From Alkalihalobacillus sp047302405 (GTDB lineage Bacteria > Bacillota > Bacilli > Bacillales > Bacillaceae_D): a stretch of DNA of 64,000 nucleotides. Shown piece after piece: positions 1-8,224 of the stretch. The position numbers and the translations under genes were made by a program. The notes beneath the pieces are model-generated. The model worked only from the letters and a program-made list of their open reading frames with translations. It did no database searches and was not told where the DNA came from. The DNA lies in NCBI RefSeq assembly GCF_047302405.1, contig NZ_CP154853.1, positions 1,302,001 through 1,366,000 of the forward strand, in the 5' to 3' direction. Positions within the stretch are counted from its first letter, which is position 1, and every line of letters begins with the position of its first letter.

Positions 1-2
1 TT

Positions 3-326
3 GTGTTTAACTTATTACAGTCATTCACAATTCTTCAAAACGGAATGGATGTTTTCCGTAAATTTGCCATTGACGGCATAACCGCTAATATCGAGCATTG
101 CCGTGAAATGGTAGAGCATAGTGTCGGGATTATCACTGCGATTAATCCTCATGTTGGTTATGAAGTTGCTTCACGAGTCGCTAAAGAAGCGATTGAAACG
201 GGTCGCTCTGTACGTGAAATTTGTTTAGAACGTGGTATTTTATCGGAAGAAGAATTAAATGAAATCTTAGATCCGAAAGAAATGACGAATCCTGGAATTG
301 CTGGAGCCCGTTTTATTTATGGGTAA
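3..326 (+). CDS. aspA: aspartate ammonia-lyase, C-terminal fragment (cut by window edge)
   Basis: This is the last ~107 residues of a class II fumarase/aspartase superfamily protein; the 5' part lies outside the window. The visible part begins in the C-terminal helical region (FNLLQS) and ends with the tail domain, including a NPHVGYE motif and the ending MTNPGIAG. The ending KEMTNPGIAG resembles B. subtilis AnsB/AspA rather than fumarase, whose tail here (the fumC gene at 10661) ends PEEMIHP. The enzyme deaminates aspartate to fumarate and ammonia in the cytoplasm. The GTG at 3 is only the first codon visible in frame, not a start. A terminator follows at once, so this is the last gene of its transcript. 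Confidence 0.85.
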   Translation: MFNLLQSFTILQNGMDVFRKFAIDGITANIEHCREMVEHSVGIITAINPHVGYEVASRVAKEAIETGRSVREICLERGILSEEELNEILDPKEMTNPGIAGARFIYG

Positions 327-343
327 TATTGTTCTATAAAGAT

Positions 344-394
344 GGGACTGTCTCTTAAAGTCGTCAAATGACCTTAAGTGGATAGTCCTTTTTT
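344..394 (+). terminator. rho-independent terminator after aspA
   Basis: An imperfect inverted repeat (GGACTGTC/GATAGTCC with CTTAA arms inside) is followed by TTTTTT. It lies 17 bases after the aspartase stop. Confidence 0.8.
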
Positions 395-626
395 GTTTTC
401 AAAATATGTTCTCCTCATTACAATCTGTTTTTAATAAAATTTGTCTAAAAAGTATAAAAAATGATAAAACGTATTCAAATCACGCAGATATGATATTTCA
501 GGCTTAAAAAAACCTTAAAACTTATCCAGTTATGAAATTTTTACTAATCATTTAGTCTTATCAATTGTATAGTCCATATGAACATGGGATAATAGGTTGA
601 ATGAAATGGAATGAAGGTGATGTCAT

Positions 627-1736
627 TTGAAATTCATCAAGACATTTCTTCTTTTAGTCCTATTATCAGGCTGTACGATTTATCATAGTCAACCATTACC
701 TGAAGCTTATAACGATCTGAGAGAAAAACAGCAAGTGACAGAGCATTATTGGGAAAGTTCTGTCATCATTCCTTATCAATCTACTTACCCTTTTTATAAT
801 GTCATAGGCTGGCTTGATTCAAGAACAATTTTAACCCTAGAAGAGTCTGAGAATGGGTCGAAAATAAGTCATTATCATCTATTTAGTAGTGAAAAGGCCA
901 TATTTTATGAAACGCCGCACATCGTTTATGATGTTCATATAAATTCAAATCAGTCGATCATTGCCATTCAAGAGTTTAATCAAGAGAAGCAGACGGTCGA
1001 TCTTTTATTTTTAGATAGTTCTGGGGAATTGTTAATGAAATTAGAGGGGTTTGGTGAACAATACAATGTATATTTCCATCCGGATAATAAAAACGAAGTC
1101 ATAGTGACTGCTTTTTTACCGGACTGGCAACATGAATCCTATTATGTGGATATCTGGACAAATAAATTGTTGCCAATCACAATTGAGGCAGCGTATGTTC
1201 AATGGTTACCAGATGCTCATTTGGCTTATATAAAGAGGGGAATAGACGATATGAACGTGGTTGCTCCATTATATCGTTATTCGATTAAAGGAAATAAAGA
1301 AGAATATACGAATAAAGATTTGATTGAGTATCAATATTTCGGGAATTCATTGTCTTTGCATATTGCGGTGGAGACGATTTATGATGAGAATTCGGTTTAT
1401 TCCTTTTATCGGGATTCCAAGCATGTAAAAGATTTAGAAATACCGATTTTAAGTACTCACTCTAACCAGTGGTGGATCCCATTTTTTGATTATGGAAAAA
1501 AAACGAACTTTTTTTATTATTTCAAGCCTAAGTATAGTAGTGATTATTATAGCTATGATCAAGGGTTTGAATTAAGACAATTCTCGCTTGAAACCGGTGA
1601 AGACAAGTTTTTAATGGAATGGCAGGAAAATGTGCCATTACAATTGTCACCAGATGAAAACTTTTTACTCATAGGTACCCAGTTCGAACAAATTCTACGT
1701 TTAGATGATCTTGAGATATCAGTGAGTATTGAATAG
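627..1736 (+). CDS. YqgU-like lipoprotein with predicted beta-propeller
   Basis: A 369-residue predicted lipoprotein. The start is TTG, preceded by AAGGTGAT at a good distance. A short basic N-terminus and hydrophobic stretch end in the lipobox LLSGC (Cys16), so the mature protein should be anchored on the outer face of the membrane. The rest is rich in beta-type, Trp/Tyr-containing segments with repeating blade-like patterns, such as QSTYPFYNVIGWLD and HPDNKNEVIV. This matches the YqgU-like six-bladed beta-propeller lipoproteins of Bacillus as I know them. The molecular function is unknown. It stands alone, between the aspartase terminator and the TPP riboswitch. Confidence 0.65.
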   Translation: MKFIKTFLLLVLLSGCTIYHSQPLPEAYNDLREKQQVTEHYWESSVIIPYQSTYPFYNVIGWLDSRTILTLEESENGSKISHYHLFSSEKAIFYETPHIVYDVHINSNQSIIAIQEFNQEKQTVDLLFLDSSGELLMKLEGFGEQYNVYFHPDNKNEVIVTAFLPDWQHESYYVDIWTNKLLPITIEAAYVQWLPDAHLAYIKRGIDDMNVVAPLYRYSIKGNKEEYTNKDLIEYQYFGNSLSLHIAVETIYDENSVYSFYRDSKHVKDLEIPILSTHSNQWWIPFFDYGKKTNFFYYFKPKYSSDYYSYDQGFELRQFSLETGEDKFLMEWQENVPLQLSPDENFLLIGTQFEQILRLDDLEISVSIE

Positions 1737-1805
1737 TCTTTCCCTTGATTTTTATTGGGCATCTGTCATAATGAAAGGGTAAATAATTTTATATTTTACG
1801 AGAAA

Positions 1806-1897
1806 ACTAGGGGTGCTTATCTTGAATAAGCTGAGAAAAAGGTGGTTCCTTTTACCCTTTTAACCTGATCTGGATCATACCAGCGTAGGGAAGTTGA
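1806..1897 (+). promoter_or_regulatory. TPP riboswitch (THI element)
   Basis: The conserved blocks of a thiamine pyrophosphate aptamer are all present: CTAGGGGTGC, GCTGAGA, ACCCTTTTAACCTGATCTGG and ATCATACCAGCGTAGGGAAG. It sits 95 bases ahead of thiE and is followed by a terminator hairpin. High TPP should therefore stop transcription of the thi genes. Confidence 0.97.
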
Positions 1898-1921
1898 TGC
1901 TTGTTATGATTTTGTATGAGT

Positions 1922-1960
1922 AGCCGCGCTTCTTTCCTATTGAATGAAGTGTGGTTTTTT
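1922..1960 (+). terminator. riboswitch-linked terminator hairpin
   Basis: CCGCGCTTC pairs with GAAGTGTGG (two G-U pairs), followed by TTTTTT. It lies between the TPP aptamer and thiE, where the off-state terminator of the expression platform is expected. Confidence 0.85.
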
Positions 1961-1992
1961 ATATTTTGTTAAAAATGTAGGAGTGATAAAAC

Positions 1993-2616
1993 ATGAAAGA
2001 TTTTCGTTTATATGCGATTACTGGAGAAGAATTTCACACTGGAAGAGACCTGATTGAAGTAATGGAAGAGGCCATTCTAGGTGGGGTGGATATTATCCAG
2101 TTGAGGGATAAAGAGAGTTCAAGAAAAGTTGTCTTTGAAAAAGCAAAGAAATTACGTGAACTGACGAAAAAACATAATGTGACGTTTATTGTGAATGATT
2201 ATATTGATATTGCTTTAGCAGTAGATGCCGATGGAGTGCATATTGGACAAGATGATATGCCACTAGCTGATGTACGAAAGCTTGTTGGACCAGATAAAAT
2301 GATTGGTGTTTCAACACATGCTGTCGAAGAGGCGAAAGAGGCAGAAGCTGGTGGAGCTGATTATATTGGCGTTGGACCGATTTTTCCAACGAACAGCAAA
2401 AAGGATGTAGTCGATCCTGTTACGACTGCATACATTCAAGAAGTGAAAGAGGTTGTGGAAATTCCTTTTGTTGCGATTGGCGGAATCAAACTCCATAATG
2501 TCGGACAAGTAATTGAGGCTGGGGCAACAAGAATTTGTATGATTAGTGAAATTGTTGGGGCCGAGGATGTCAAAGGGACAGCCGAGAAATTTATTAAAAT
2601 CCTTGACGGAGTGTGA
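1993..2616 (+). CDS. thiE: thiamine-phosphate synthase ThiE
   Basis: A 207-residue (beta/alpha)8 enzyme that joins HMP-PP and the thiazole phosphate carboxylate (THZ-P) to give thiamine phosphate. Family motifs are visible: FRLYAIT at the N-terminus, IQLRDKE, FIVNDYIDIALAVDADGVHIGQDDMP and ADYIGVGPIFPT. It is slightly shorter than typical ThiE (about 220) and close in length to TenI, the related thiazole tautomerase. The intact pyrophosphate-binding motifs favour ThiE. The ATG follows TAGGAGTGATAAAAC. It is the first gene after the TPP riboswitch. Its stop lies just ahead of the thiS start, which suggests coupled translation. Confidence 0.88.
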   Translation: MKDFRLYAITGEEFHTGRDLIEVMEEAILGGVDIIQLRDKESSRKVVFEKAKKLRELTKKHNVTFIVNDYIDIALAVDADGVHIGQDDMPLADVRKLVGPDKMIGVSTHAVEEAKEAEAGGADYIGVGPIFPTNSKKDVVDPVTTAYIQEVKEVVEIPFVAIGGIKLHNVGQVIEAGATRICMISEIVGAEDVKGTAEKFIKILDGV

Positions 2617-2621
2617 TTGAA

Positions 2622-2819
2622 GTGGAATTAACGATTAATGGTAAAAAACATGAATTAAATGTTATGACATTAGAAGAGGTCGTTTCTCATTTTGAACTTG
2701 AATCCCATCTTGTCGTCACCGAAGTGAATGGCAAAATTATCGAACGAGATGAGTGGGCAAAAACAAAGGTTGAAGCGGGTACGGAAATTGAGCTCGTCCA
2801 TTTTGTAGGAGGCGGTTGA
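2622..2819 (+). CDS. thiS: sulfur carrier protein ThiS
   Basis: A small ubiquitin-fold sulfur carrier of about 65 residues, ending in VHFVGGG as in Bacillus ThiS. The C-terminal glycine is adenylated and thiocarboxylated to deliver sulfur for thiazole formation by ThiG. A GTG at 2613 overlaps the thiE stop, but the GGAG at 2608 would be only one base away. The GTG at 2622 is 10 bases from that GGAG and is preferred. No ThiF adenylyltransferase lies in this operon, so activation must rely on a ThiF or MoeB encoded elsewhere. Confidence 0.9.
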   Translation: MELTINGKKHELNVMTLEEVVSHFELESHLVVTEVNGKIIERDEWAKTKVEAGTEIELVHFVGGG

Positions 2820-2823
2820 ACCA

Positions 2824-3600
2824 ATGAAACGAAAAACATTAGAAATAGCAGGGAAACAATTAAATTCACGCTTTTTTTTAGGCACAGGAAGGTATCCGAA
2901 TCCATTTGTTCAGAATGAGGCGATTCGTGTATCGGAAGCAGAGGTGTTGACATTTGCGATTAGACGTGTGAATTTAGAAGCTCCCGAAGAGGATGCGATT
3001 TTACAACATCTTGAGCCTGGAGCGTTTACGTATTTACCGAACACATCCGGTGCCACGAATGCAGAAGAGGCCATTCGGATTGCTCGATTAGCAAAGGCAT
3101 CAGGTATTAGTAATTGGATCAAAATCGAAATAAGTGCCAATGAAAAGACACTATTGCCTGATCCAATAGAAACGTTAAAAGCGACAGAAATTTTGGCAAA
3201 CGAAGGGTTTGTTGTCTTGCCATATACATCGGATGATCCTATTCTTTGTAAAAGGCTTGAAGAAGCAGGTGCAGCTGCCGTTATGCCGGGTGGTGCCCCG
3301 ATTGGTTCAGGATTAGGCGTTCTTAATCCGTACAACATCGGCTTAATAGCAGAAGAGAGCAATGTACCTATTATCGTTGATGCTGGATTAGGCAGTACGA
3401 TGGATATTACACAAGCAATGGAATTAGGCGTCGATGGGATTCTAATGAATACTCCTGTCGCTAAAGCAAAGGATCCAGTCAAAATGGCAAAAGCGATGAA
3501 GTTGGCTATTGAAGCAGGGCGTCTATCGTATGAAGCAGGTCGGATTCCGAAAAAGAAATATGCGACGGCAAGTAGTGGATTTGCAGAATTTCAATTGTAG
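2824..3600 (+). CDS. thiG: thiazole synthase ThiG
   Basis: A 258-residue (beta/alpha)8 enzyme, close to the usual ~256. It condenses deoxyxylulose phosphate, dehydroglycine and ThiS thiocarboxylate into the thiazole. Visible features are SRFFLGTGRY at the N-terminus, YLPNTSG, the IKIEI segment carrying the expected Schiff-base lysine, VMPGGAPIGSG and the phosphate-binding stretch IVDAGLGS. It begins four bases after thiS, so the two are probably co-translated. ThiO, encoded downstream, would supply the glycine imine. Confidence 0.93.
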   Translation: MKRKTLEIAGKQLNSRFFLGTGRYPNPFVQNEAIRVSEAEVLTFAIRRVNLEAPEEDAILQHLEPGAFTYLPNTSGATNAEEAIRIARLAKASGISNWIKIEISANEKTLLPDPIETLKATEILANEGFVVLPYTSDDPILCKRLEEAGAAAVMPGGAPIGSGLGVLNPYNIGLIAEESNVPIIVDAGLGSTMDITQAMELGVDGILMNTPVAKAKDPVKMAKAMKLAIEAGRLSYEAGRIPKKKYATASSGFAEFQL

Positions 3601-3718
3601 TGCATGGACGACAAAGAAACAAAGCGTGAAATATCCGATTGGTTAATGAGCTTTTTGTGAAGATAACAAATTCATAGATAGACTATATAACAATGATGTC
3701 TTTAGGGGCGTGTAGACA

Positions 3719-4828
3719 ATGGGGAAAGAAATAATTGTTCTTGGTGGAGGCGTCATTGGATTATCTGCCGCTTTCGAATTAAAAAAACGAGGATTTAATG
3801 TAACGGTTTTAGAGAAAAATAAATGTGGTGGACAAGCATCGGGGGCAGCAGCAGGAATGCTTGCCCCTCTTTCTGAAATTGGCGAAGATCCAGATGACTT
3901 TTTTAAGCTGAGTTTAGAAAGTTTACGATTATTTGCTGACTGGCAGAATGAGATAAAAAATGTTTCAAACGAAGACTTTGAATATAAAGAAAGTGGAAGC
4001 TTACACGTTGTCTATCATGAAGCTGATCTTCTCGCACTTCAAACTCGCCTTGCTTGGCAGAGTCAATGGGGTGTAACAGCAGAACTTTTAACGGCTGAAC
4101 AAGTGAAAGAGAAAGAACCTGAGTTATCTGATGAAATTATCGCTGCCATGTATTATCCAGAAGAGAGCCATGTGTATGCACCTGGCTATGTGAAAGCACT
4201 GGAGGCAGCATGTAGACAATTGGGTGTCGAGATTTATGAAAACTTAGGCAAAGTAGAGCTTAATGAAGTAGATAAAAGTGTTTTATTAAAAAGTGATGAT
4301 GGTCAACAGTTTGAAGGTGACGAACTTATTATTTGTTCTGGAGCGTGGGCAAAGGAATTAGAAGACTTTTTTGCTCTTTCGATTCCTATTTACCCGATTA
4401 GAGGACAGATTTGTGCTTATGAATTGGAGCGGGAGCGAGTTCGTCATATCGTCTATTCGAGCCAAGGATATGTCGTACCTAAAGCGAATGGAACACTTGT
4501 TAACGGTGCTTCTGAAGACATTGCTGGTTTTCAAACCGATGTAACAGAAAAAGGGATTTTTCGTTTAACGAATTGGAATCATCACATCTTTTCTTTTCTA
4601 AAAACACTTAAACCGTTTCATACTTGGGCAGGATTGCGTCCGGCTACTCAGGACGGGTACCCATTTATTGGGCAATTAAAACAAGCTAAAAATGTGATTT
4701 TTGCGGCGGGACATTACCGAAATGGGATTTTATTAAGTCCAATTACAGCCAAAATCGTTGCCGACTTAGTGGAAGGAAAGCCGACACTTGTCCCAATCGA
4801 CCGATTTTCCCCAGAAAGATTTTCTTAA
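3719..4828 (+). CDS. thiO: glycine oxidase ThiO
   Basis: A 369-residue FAD-dependent amine oxidase (DAO fold). The N-terminal dinucleotide-binding motif GGGVIGLSAAFEL is present, followed by the GQASGAAAGMLAP segment typical of ThiO and a C-terminal GLRPATQDGYPFIG and GHYRNGILLSP motif. It oxidises glycine to the imine used by ThiG, the oxygen-dependent route found in Bacillus. The ATG at 3719 follows a weak site (TTTAGGGGCG). A 118-base gap after thiG shows no gene. The stop is 17 bases ahead of the thiD start. Confidence 0.9.
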   Translation: MGKEIIVLGGGVIGLSAAFELKKRGFNVTVLEKNKCGGQASGAAAGMLAPLSEIGEDPDDFFKLSLESLRLFADWQNEIKNVSNEDFEYKESGSLHVVYHEADLLALQTRLAWQSQWGVTAELLTAEQVKEKEPELSDEIIAAMYYPEESHVYAPGYVKALEAACRQLGVEIYENLGKVELNEVDKSVLLKSDDGQQFEGDELIICSGAWAKELEDFFALSIPIYPIRGQICAYELERERVRHIVYSSQGYVVPKANGTLVNGASEDIAGFQTDVTEKGIFRLTNWNHHIFSFLKTLKPFHTWAGLRPATQDGYPFIGQLKQAKNVIFAAGHYRNGILLSPITAKIVADLVEGKPTLVPIDRFSPERFS

Positions 4829-4845
4829 TGCAAGGAGGTAAAAAA

Positions 4846-5658
4846 ATGCATATAGCGAAAACATTAACGATTGCAGGTTCTGATAGTAGTGGTGGGGCAG
4901 GAATACAAGCAGACTTAAAAACGTTTCAAGAGCTTGAGACATTTGGGATGAGTGCCATTACCGCAATAACAGCCCAAAATACATTAGGCGTACACGGTGT
5001 TTATCCACAACCTGTAGAGGCAATTGAAGCTCAGTTAGATGCTGTCTTATCTGATATCGGAGCAGATGGGGTTAAAACAGGAATGTTGTTTTCGGCTGAA
5101 ATTATTGAACTTGTCGCCGAAAAAGTGAAAGAATATCAGTTAAAAAACATCGTAGTCGATCCGGTCATGATTGCTAAAGGTGGAGCGACCTTGTTACAAC
5201 AAGAAGCGATAGATGCGTTAAAAGAAAAGCTGTTACCAGTGGCAACAGTGATTACGCCTAATTTACCAGAAGCACAAGCTATCTTAGATTTAGAAAAAGA
5301 GATTACAAGCATTGAAGAAATGGAAGAAGTATCCAGAGCGCTGTATGAGCTAGGGCCAGAGTATATTTTATTAAAGGGTGGTCACTTAACGGAAGGACCG
5401 GCACTTGATTTATTATATGATGGAAAAGAAATGACCAAATATCATGTGGAACGAATCGATACAAAGCATACGCATGGGACAGGTTGTACGTTTGCTGCCG
5501 CTATTGCCGCCGAACTCGCCAAAGGATCAGAAATTAAAGAAGCCGTTCAAGTGGCGAAAGACTTTATTACAGCAGCAATCTCGGACTCCATTCAGTTAGG
5601 AACAGGTATTGGACCAACAAACCATCATGCTTATCAACGATTAAAGAGAAAGTCATGA
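4846..5658 (+). CDS. thiD: hydroxymethylpyrimidine/phosphomethylpyrimidine kinase ThiD
   Basis: A 270-residue ribokinase-fold enzyme that phosphorylates HMP and HMP-P to HMP-PP for ThiE. Visible are TIAGSDSSGGAGIQADLKTF at the N-terminus, the VDPVMIAKGG loop and the GTGCTFAAAIA anion-hole motif near the C-terminus. The start is set by AAGGAGG eight bases ahead of the ATG at 4846; an earlier in-frame ATG at 4828 has no such site and overlaps the thiO stop. It is the last thi gene before a strong terminator. Confidence 0.93.
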   Translation: MHIAKTLTIAGSDSSGGAGIQADLKTFQELETFGMSAITAITAQNTLGVHGVYPQPVEAIEAQLDAVLSDIGADGVKTGMLFSAEIIELVAEKVKEYQLKNIVVDPVMIAKGGATLLQQEAIDALKEKLLPVATVITPNLPEAQAILDLEKEITSIEEMEEVSRALYELGPEYILLKGGHLTEGPALDLLYDGKEMTKYHVERIDTKHTHGTGCTFAAAIAAELAKGSEIKEAVQVAKDFITAAISDSIQLGTGIGPTNHHAYQRLKRKS

Positions 5659-5697
5659 CGTTTCATTTTTAGGTGAATATAGATATCAATGTGTTTT

Positions 5698-5725
5698 GAG
5701 CGATGGGGACCCGTCGCTCATTTTC
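5698..5725 (+). terminator. terminator of the thi operon
   Basis: A 10-bp stem GAGCGATGGG/CCCGTCGCTC with a two-base apex is followed by ATTTTCT. It lies 40 bases after thiD. Confidence 0.85.
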
Positions 5726-5904
5726 TATTATTGTCGTGCTCTATCCATTGTAAAATAGTTAGAATTATTTGTTTTTTTACAGGTTATCCTTTGATAAAAG
5801 GAGGGAGTCTACTTAAAAGGTCTCTACTTCATCTTTTGAGAGAAAATCTAAGGTCATTAACTATCTGATTAAGTTGGCTTTCAGTGTTTCTTTTTTTAAA
5901 AGCT

Positions 5905-5951
5905 AAAACGGAGGGAGCGGAACGCGTAGGGCATGCAGCGAGCGGAGTAGG
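5905..5951 (+). repeat. truncated copy of the GC-rich palindromic repeat
   Basis: The stretch CGGAACGCGTAGGGCATGCA with flanking CGGAGTAGG matches, on the opposite strand, the arm found at 21783-21818 and 40580-40615. Only one arm and part of the other survive; the central hairpin is missing. Confidence 0.6.
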
Positions 5952-5978
5952 CTAACTAATGGAACTAAATTTTACTGA

Positions 5979-6194
5979 ATAGACCTTTTTTTAGTAGGCA
6001 AAGTGGCAGGCGATGTTCATCCTAATTTACATATCAACGCCAGCCACGCGACATTCAGTCGGCATTTCTCTAGTTATATTTAGAAACAAAAGGGAACTTT
6101 ACCTAATTTACAAAATGTCTATTCGTATTTAGCTACATGGCTAAGCGATGCTTTTGATCAAGGTTTAAGGTATAATGAGCGTTGTGGGAACTAG
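5979..6194 (+). pseudogene. possible decayed gene fragment
   Basis: One frame reads through about 71 codons with a single internal TAG at 6081. It gives protein-like sequence with segments such as GDVHPNLHINASH, ATFSRHFSSYI and LQNVYSYLATWL. There is no start codon with a ribosome-binding site, and a TGA closes the frame at 5976. I do not recognise the family. It may be the 3' remnant of a lost gene, or chance. It overlaps nothing else and fills most of the gap between the thi operon and the next gene. Confidence 0.3.
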
Positions 6195-6216
6195 TTTATA
6201 TGAGGAGAGACAAAAA

Positions 6217-6804
6217 ATGTTGGAAGGAAACAAAGCGTTATATATTTTACCAGGAATTTTAATCGTCTTGATGATTGTTGGGGGAATGTTTTTTCTAAAT
6301 GATAATGAAGGGGTCACCAACGAAGAATTAATAGATGAAATCGAATTGAACGTTGCATTTCATCAAGGTGATGACAGTGTAACCGTCAGAGCTAACTGGG
6401 ATTGGACGGTTGCCCCAGCTGATGGTTTAAATGGAGATGATTACCTCGGGGTCGTCTTTTATAATGAAGCTGGAGAGCCTGTAGAAGACTATTCGGTCGT
6501 TGAGAGTGAGTTGCAATTGTTCTATTCTGATGAAGTAATTGAGCAATCACATGCAATTGAAGGAGAAAATGGGCTTATTTTTACATTTACGAATCAATTA
6601 GATGAGCATATTAGTTATGGGAACTTAGGAGAAGCTGTCGTAATAATAGAATCGGATGAGATTGTTTCGGCAGAGGTATTTTTATTACATACATGGGTGA
6701 ACCATTCACCACTTGTTTCAGCAGATGCGACTTTTGAAACGGTCGAGTTTGAACGAGGATCAGGAATTCCATATTGGGTTTTAAATGTGAGTACGAGGGA
6801 ATGA
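6217..6804 (+). CDS. membrane-anchored protein of unknown function
   Basis: A 195-residue protein with one N-terminal membrane segment (ALYILPGILIVLMIVGGMFF) and an acidic, beta-rich extracellular part. No family is recognised. The ATG at 6217 follows GAGGAGAGACAAAAA; an in-frame ATG at 6175 lacks a comparable site. It ends 23 bases before the DUF1385/MTH1187 fusion gene, so the two probably form an operon. The extracellular part begins with a run of Asp and Glu and contains several Trp residues, perhaps an immunoglobulin-like or FixH-like fold. That is a guess from composition only. Confidence 0.65.
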   Translation: MLEGNKALYILPGILIVLMIVGGMFFLNDNEGVTNEELIDEIELNVAFHQGDDSVTVRANWDWTVAPADGLNGDDYLGVVFYNEAGEPVEDYSVVESELQLFYSDEVIEQSHAIEGENGLIFTFTNQLDEHISYGNLGEAVVIIESDEIVSAEVFLLHTWVNHSPLVSADATFETVEFERGSGIPYWVLNVSTRE

Positions 6805-6827
6805 GAGTAAGGAGTGGGATATAAAAG

Positions 6828-7904
6828 ATGGCTGTTATTAGAGGATTGTCCTTTCAAGCAGGGATTTTCTTTATCGGTCAAGAGCATGTTGCCTGTGCTT
6901 ATCATCACAAAGGAAAACTCCAAAAATGGATTAAACCACTAAGTATTAAAACGATGAGTCGGATGATTTATCAAGTGACAACTACTTTACCGATGTGGCT
7001 TAAACTTTTTTCGACCGTTTATCTGGCTTTAATTTTGGGGCCAAAATTGATTCAAGTCGTATACCCACTCGCTTTTAATGGCTTGCCTTTTTATTTTTTG
7101 ATTTATTTTATGTTTGGTACTCACTTTATTTTTCCAAGGGAATTAAAAAAATACCATGGAGCTGAGCATAAAGTTTTTAGTGATCGAGGTAGGAAAATTA
7201 GGGCTCGAATAGCGAGAATTAAAAAAGCAGAGATTACGAATCGAAATTGTTCCACAAATGCGGTTGTAATTTATTTTTTGGCCGTCCTTTTTTTAACGAT
7301 GATCTTTAACCTATTTATTAATGTATCTTTTTCATCGAGTATTATGTATGCTTCTTATGGTGCTGTACTAGTGGTCCCACTTGTGATTTGGTTAATGAAG
7401 ATGAAAAAGATGAAGCGACTAAGAAAATTTGTTTTAGGAATCTCTTATTGGCTACAGCGAAAATGGACGACTGAAGAGCCAGAACGAATGCACTTAATCG
7501 CTGCGATTGAATCGTACAGGCTATTGGCATTAGAAGAGTTTCCAGAACATCTTGAATTGAAAAGAATCAAACTTAAAGTAGAGGAGAGAAAGCAATTGGC
7601 TATTGTAGATGTAACGGTTGTACCGATTGGAACCGATAATCCAAGTGTGAGTGAGTATGTAAGTGAAATTCAAAAGGTGTTGCAAACATATGAAGGCAAA
7701 ATTACTTTTCAATTAACCCCGATGAGTACTTTGATTGAAGGAGAGCTGCCTGTATTGTTTGAAGTGATTCAAGCGATTCATGAAGTTCCATTTGAAAAAG
7801 GCTGCTCCCGTGTCGCAACCAATATCCGTATTGATGACCGAAGAGACAAAGCAACAACTTTAAAAGGAAAGCTAGAATCCGTTGCGAGAGAGTTAGAAAA
7901 ATAG
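6828..7904 (+). CDS. DUF1385-like membrane protein fused to an MTH1187/YqgV-type thiamine-binding domain
   Basis: A 358-residue two-part protein. Residues ~1-245 resemble the DUF1385/YqhQ family. They carry several membrane segments and the family motif YHGAEHK (near 109), but the usual N-terminal GGQAVMEG motif is replaced by GLSFQAGIFF. Residues ~262-355 match the small MTH1187/YqgV family, with VTVVPIGTDNPSVSEYV, LTPMSTLIEG, EVPFEKGCSRV and IRIDDRRDK. In other bacteria that family is a stand-alone ~100-residue thiamine-binding protein. The start follows AAGGAGTGGG at somewhat long spacing. It lies about 1.1 kb after the thi operon. The pairing suggests a membrane protein that senses or handles thiamine, which is inference. 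Confidence 0.8.
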   Translation: MAVIRGLSFQAGIFFIGQEHVACAYHHKGKLQKWIKPLSIKTMSRMIYQVTTTLPMWLKLFSTVYLALILGPKLIQVVYPLAFNGLPFYFLIYFMFGTHFIFPRELKKYHGAEHKVFSDRGRKIRARIARIKKAEITNRNCSTNAVVIYFLAVLFLTMIFNLFINVSFSSSIMYASYGAVLVVPLVIWLMKMKKMKRLRKFVLGISYWLQRKWTTEEPERMHLIAAIESYRLLALEEFPEHLELKRIKLKVEERKQLAIVDVTVVPIGTDNPSVSEYVSEIQKVLQTYEGKITFQLTPMSTLIEGELPVLFEVIQAIHEVPFEKGCSRVATNIRIDDRRDKATTLKGKLESVARELEK

Positions 7905-7911
7905 TAAATAG

Positions 7912-7947
7912 AAAAACCTAACAGAGGGGCCCCATTGTTAGGTTTTT
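7912..7947 (+). terminator. terminator after the fusion gene
   Basis: AAAAACCTAACA pairs with TGTTAGGTTTTT, 7 bases after the stop. Its final T-run forms the first bases of the 119-bp tandem repeat. Confidence 0.85.
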
Positions 7948-8224
7948 CTCGCTTCTAGGCAAACGCCTTCCGTTTTTCGTGTCTAACTGCAGGCGTTAGA
8001 AGCTCGAGAAAAATCGGTCTGCCTATAAAGTCAAAAAGCGACTTTTTAGTCAGCCCTGTATTTTTTCTCGCTTCTAGGCGAACGCCTTCCGTTTTTCGTG
8101 TCTAACTGCAGGCGTTAGAAGCTCGAGAAAAATCGGTCTGCCTATAAAGTCAAAAAGCGACTTTTTAGTCAGCCCTGTATTTTTTCTCGCTTCTAGGCGA
8201 ACGCCTTCCGTTTTTCGTGTCTAC
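7943..8224 (+). repeat. 119-bp tandem repeat, about 2.4 units
   Basis: Units begin at about 7943, 8062 and 8181 and are nearly identical (AGGCAAAC against AGGCGAAC is the only change noticed). Each full unit holds a long imperfect palindrome, with TTTTTCTCG and CTTCTAGGCG arms against CGTTAGAAG and CTCGAGAAAAA, followed by a small hairpin AAGTC/GACTT. The third unit stops at the TAG codon of the converging GNAT gene. A related unit is at 21636-21720 on the other strand. Confidence 0.9.

Noticed and set aside
2910..3482. A 190-codon frame on the minus strand opposite thiG
   Set aside because: It is the antisense shadow of thiG; no ribosome-binding site or protein family was seen.
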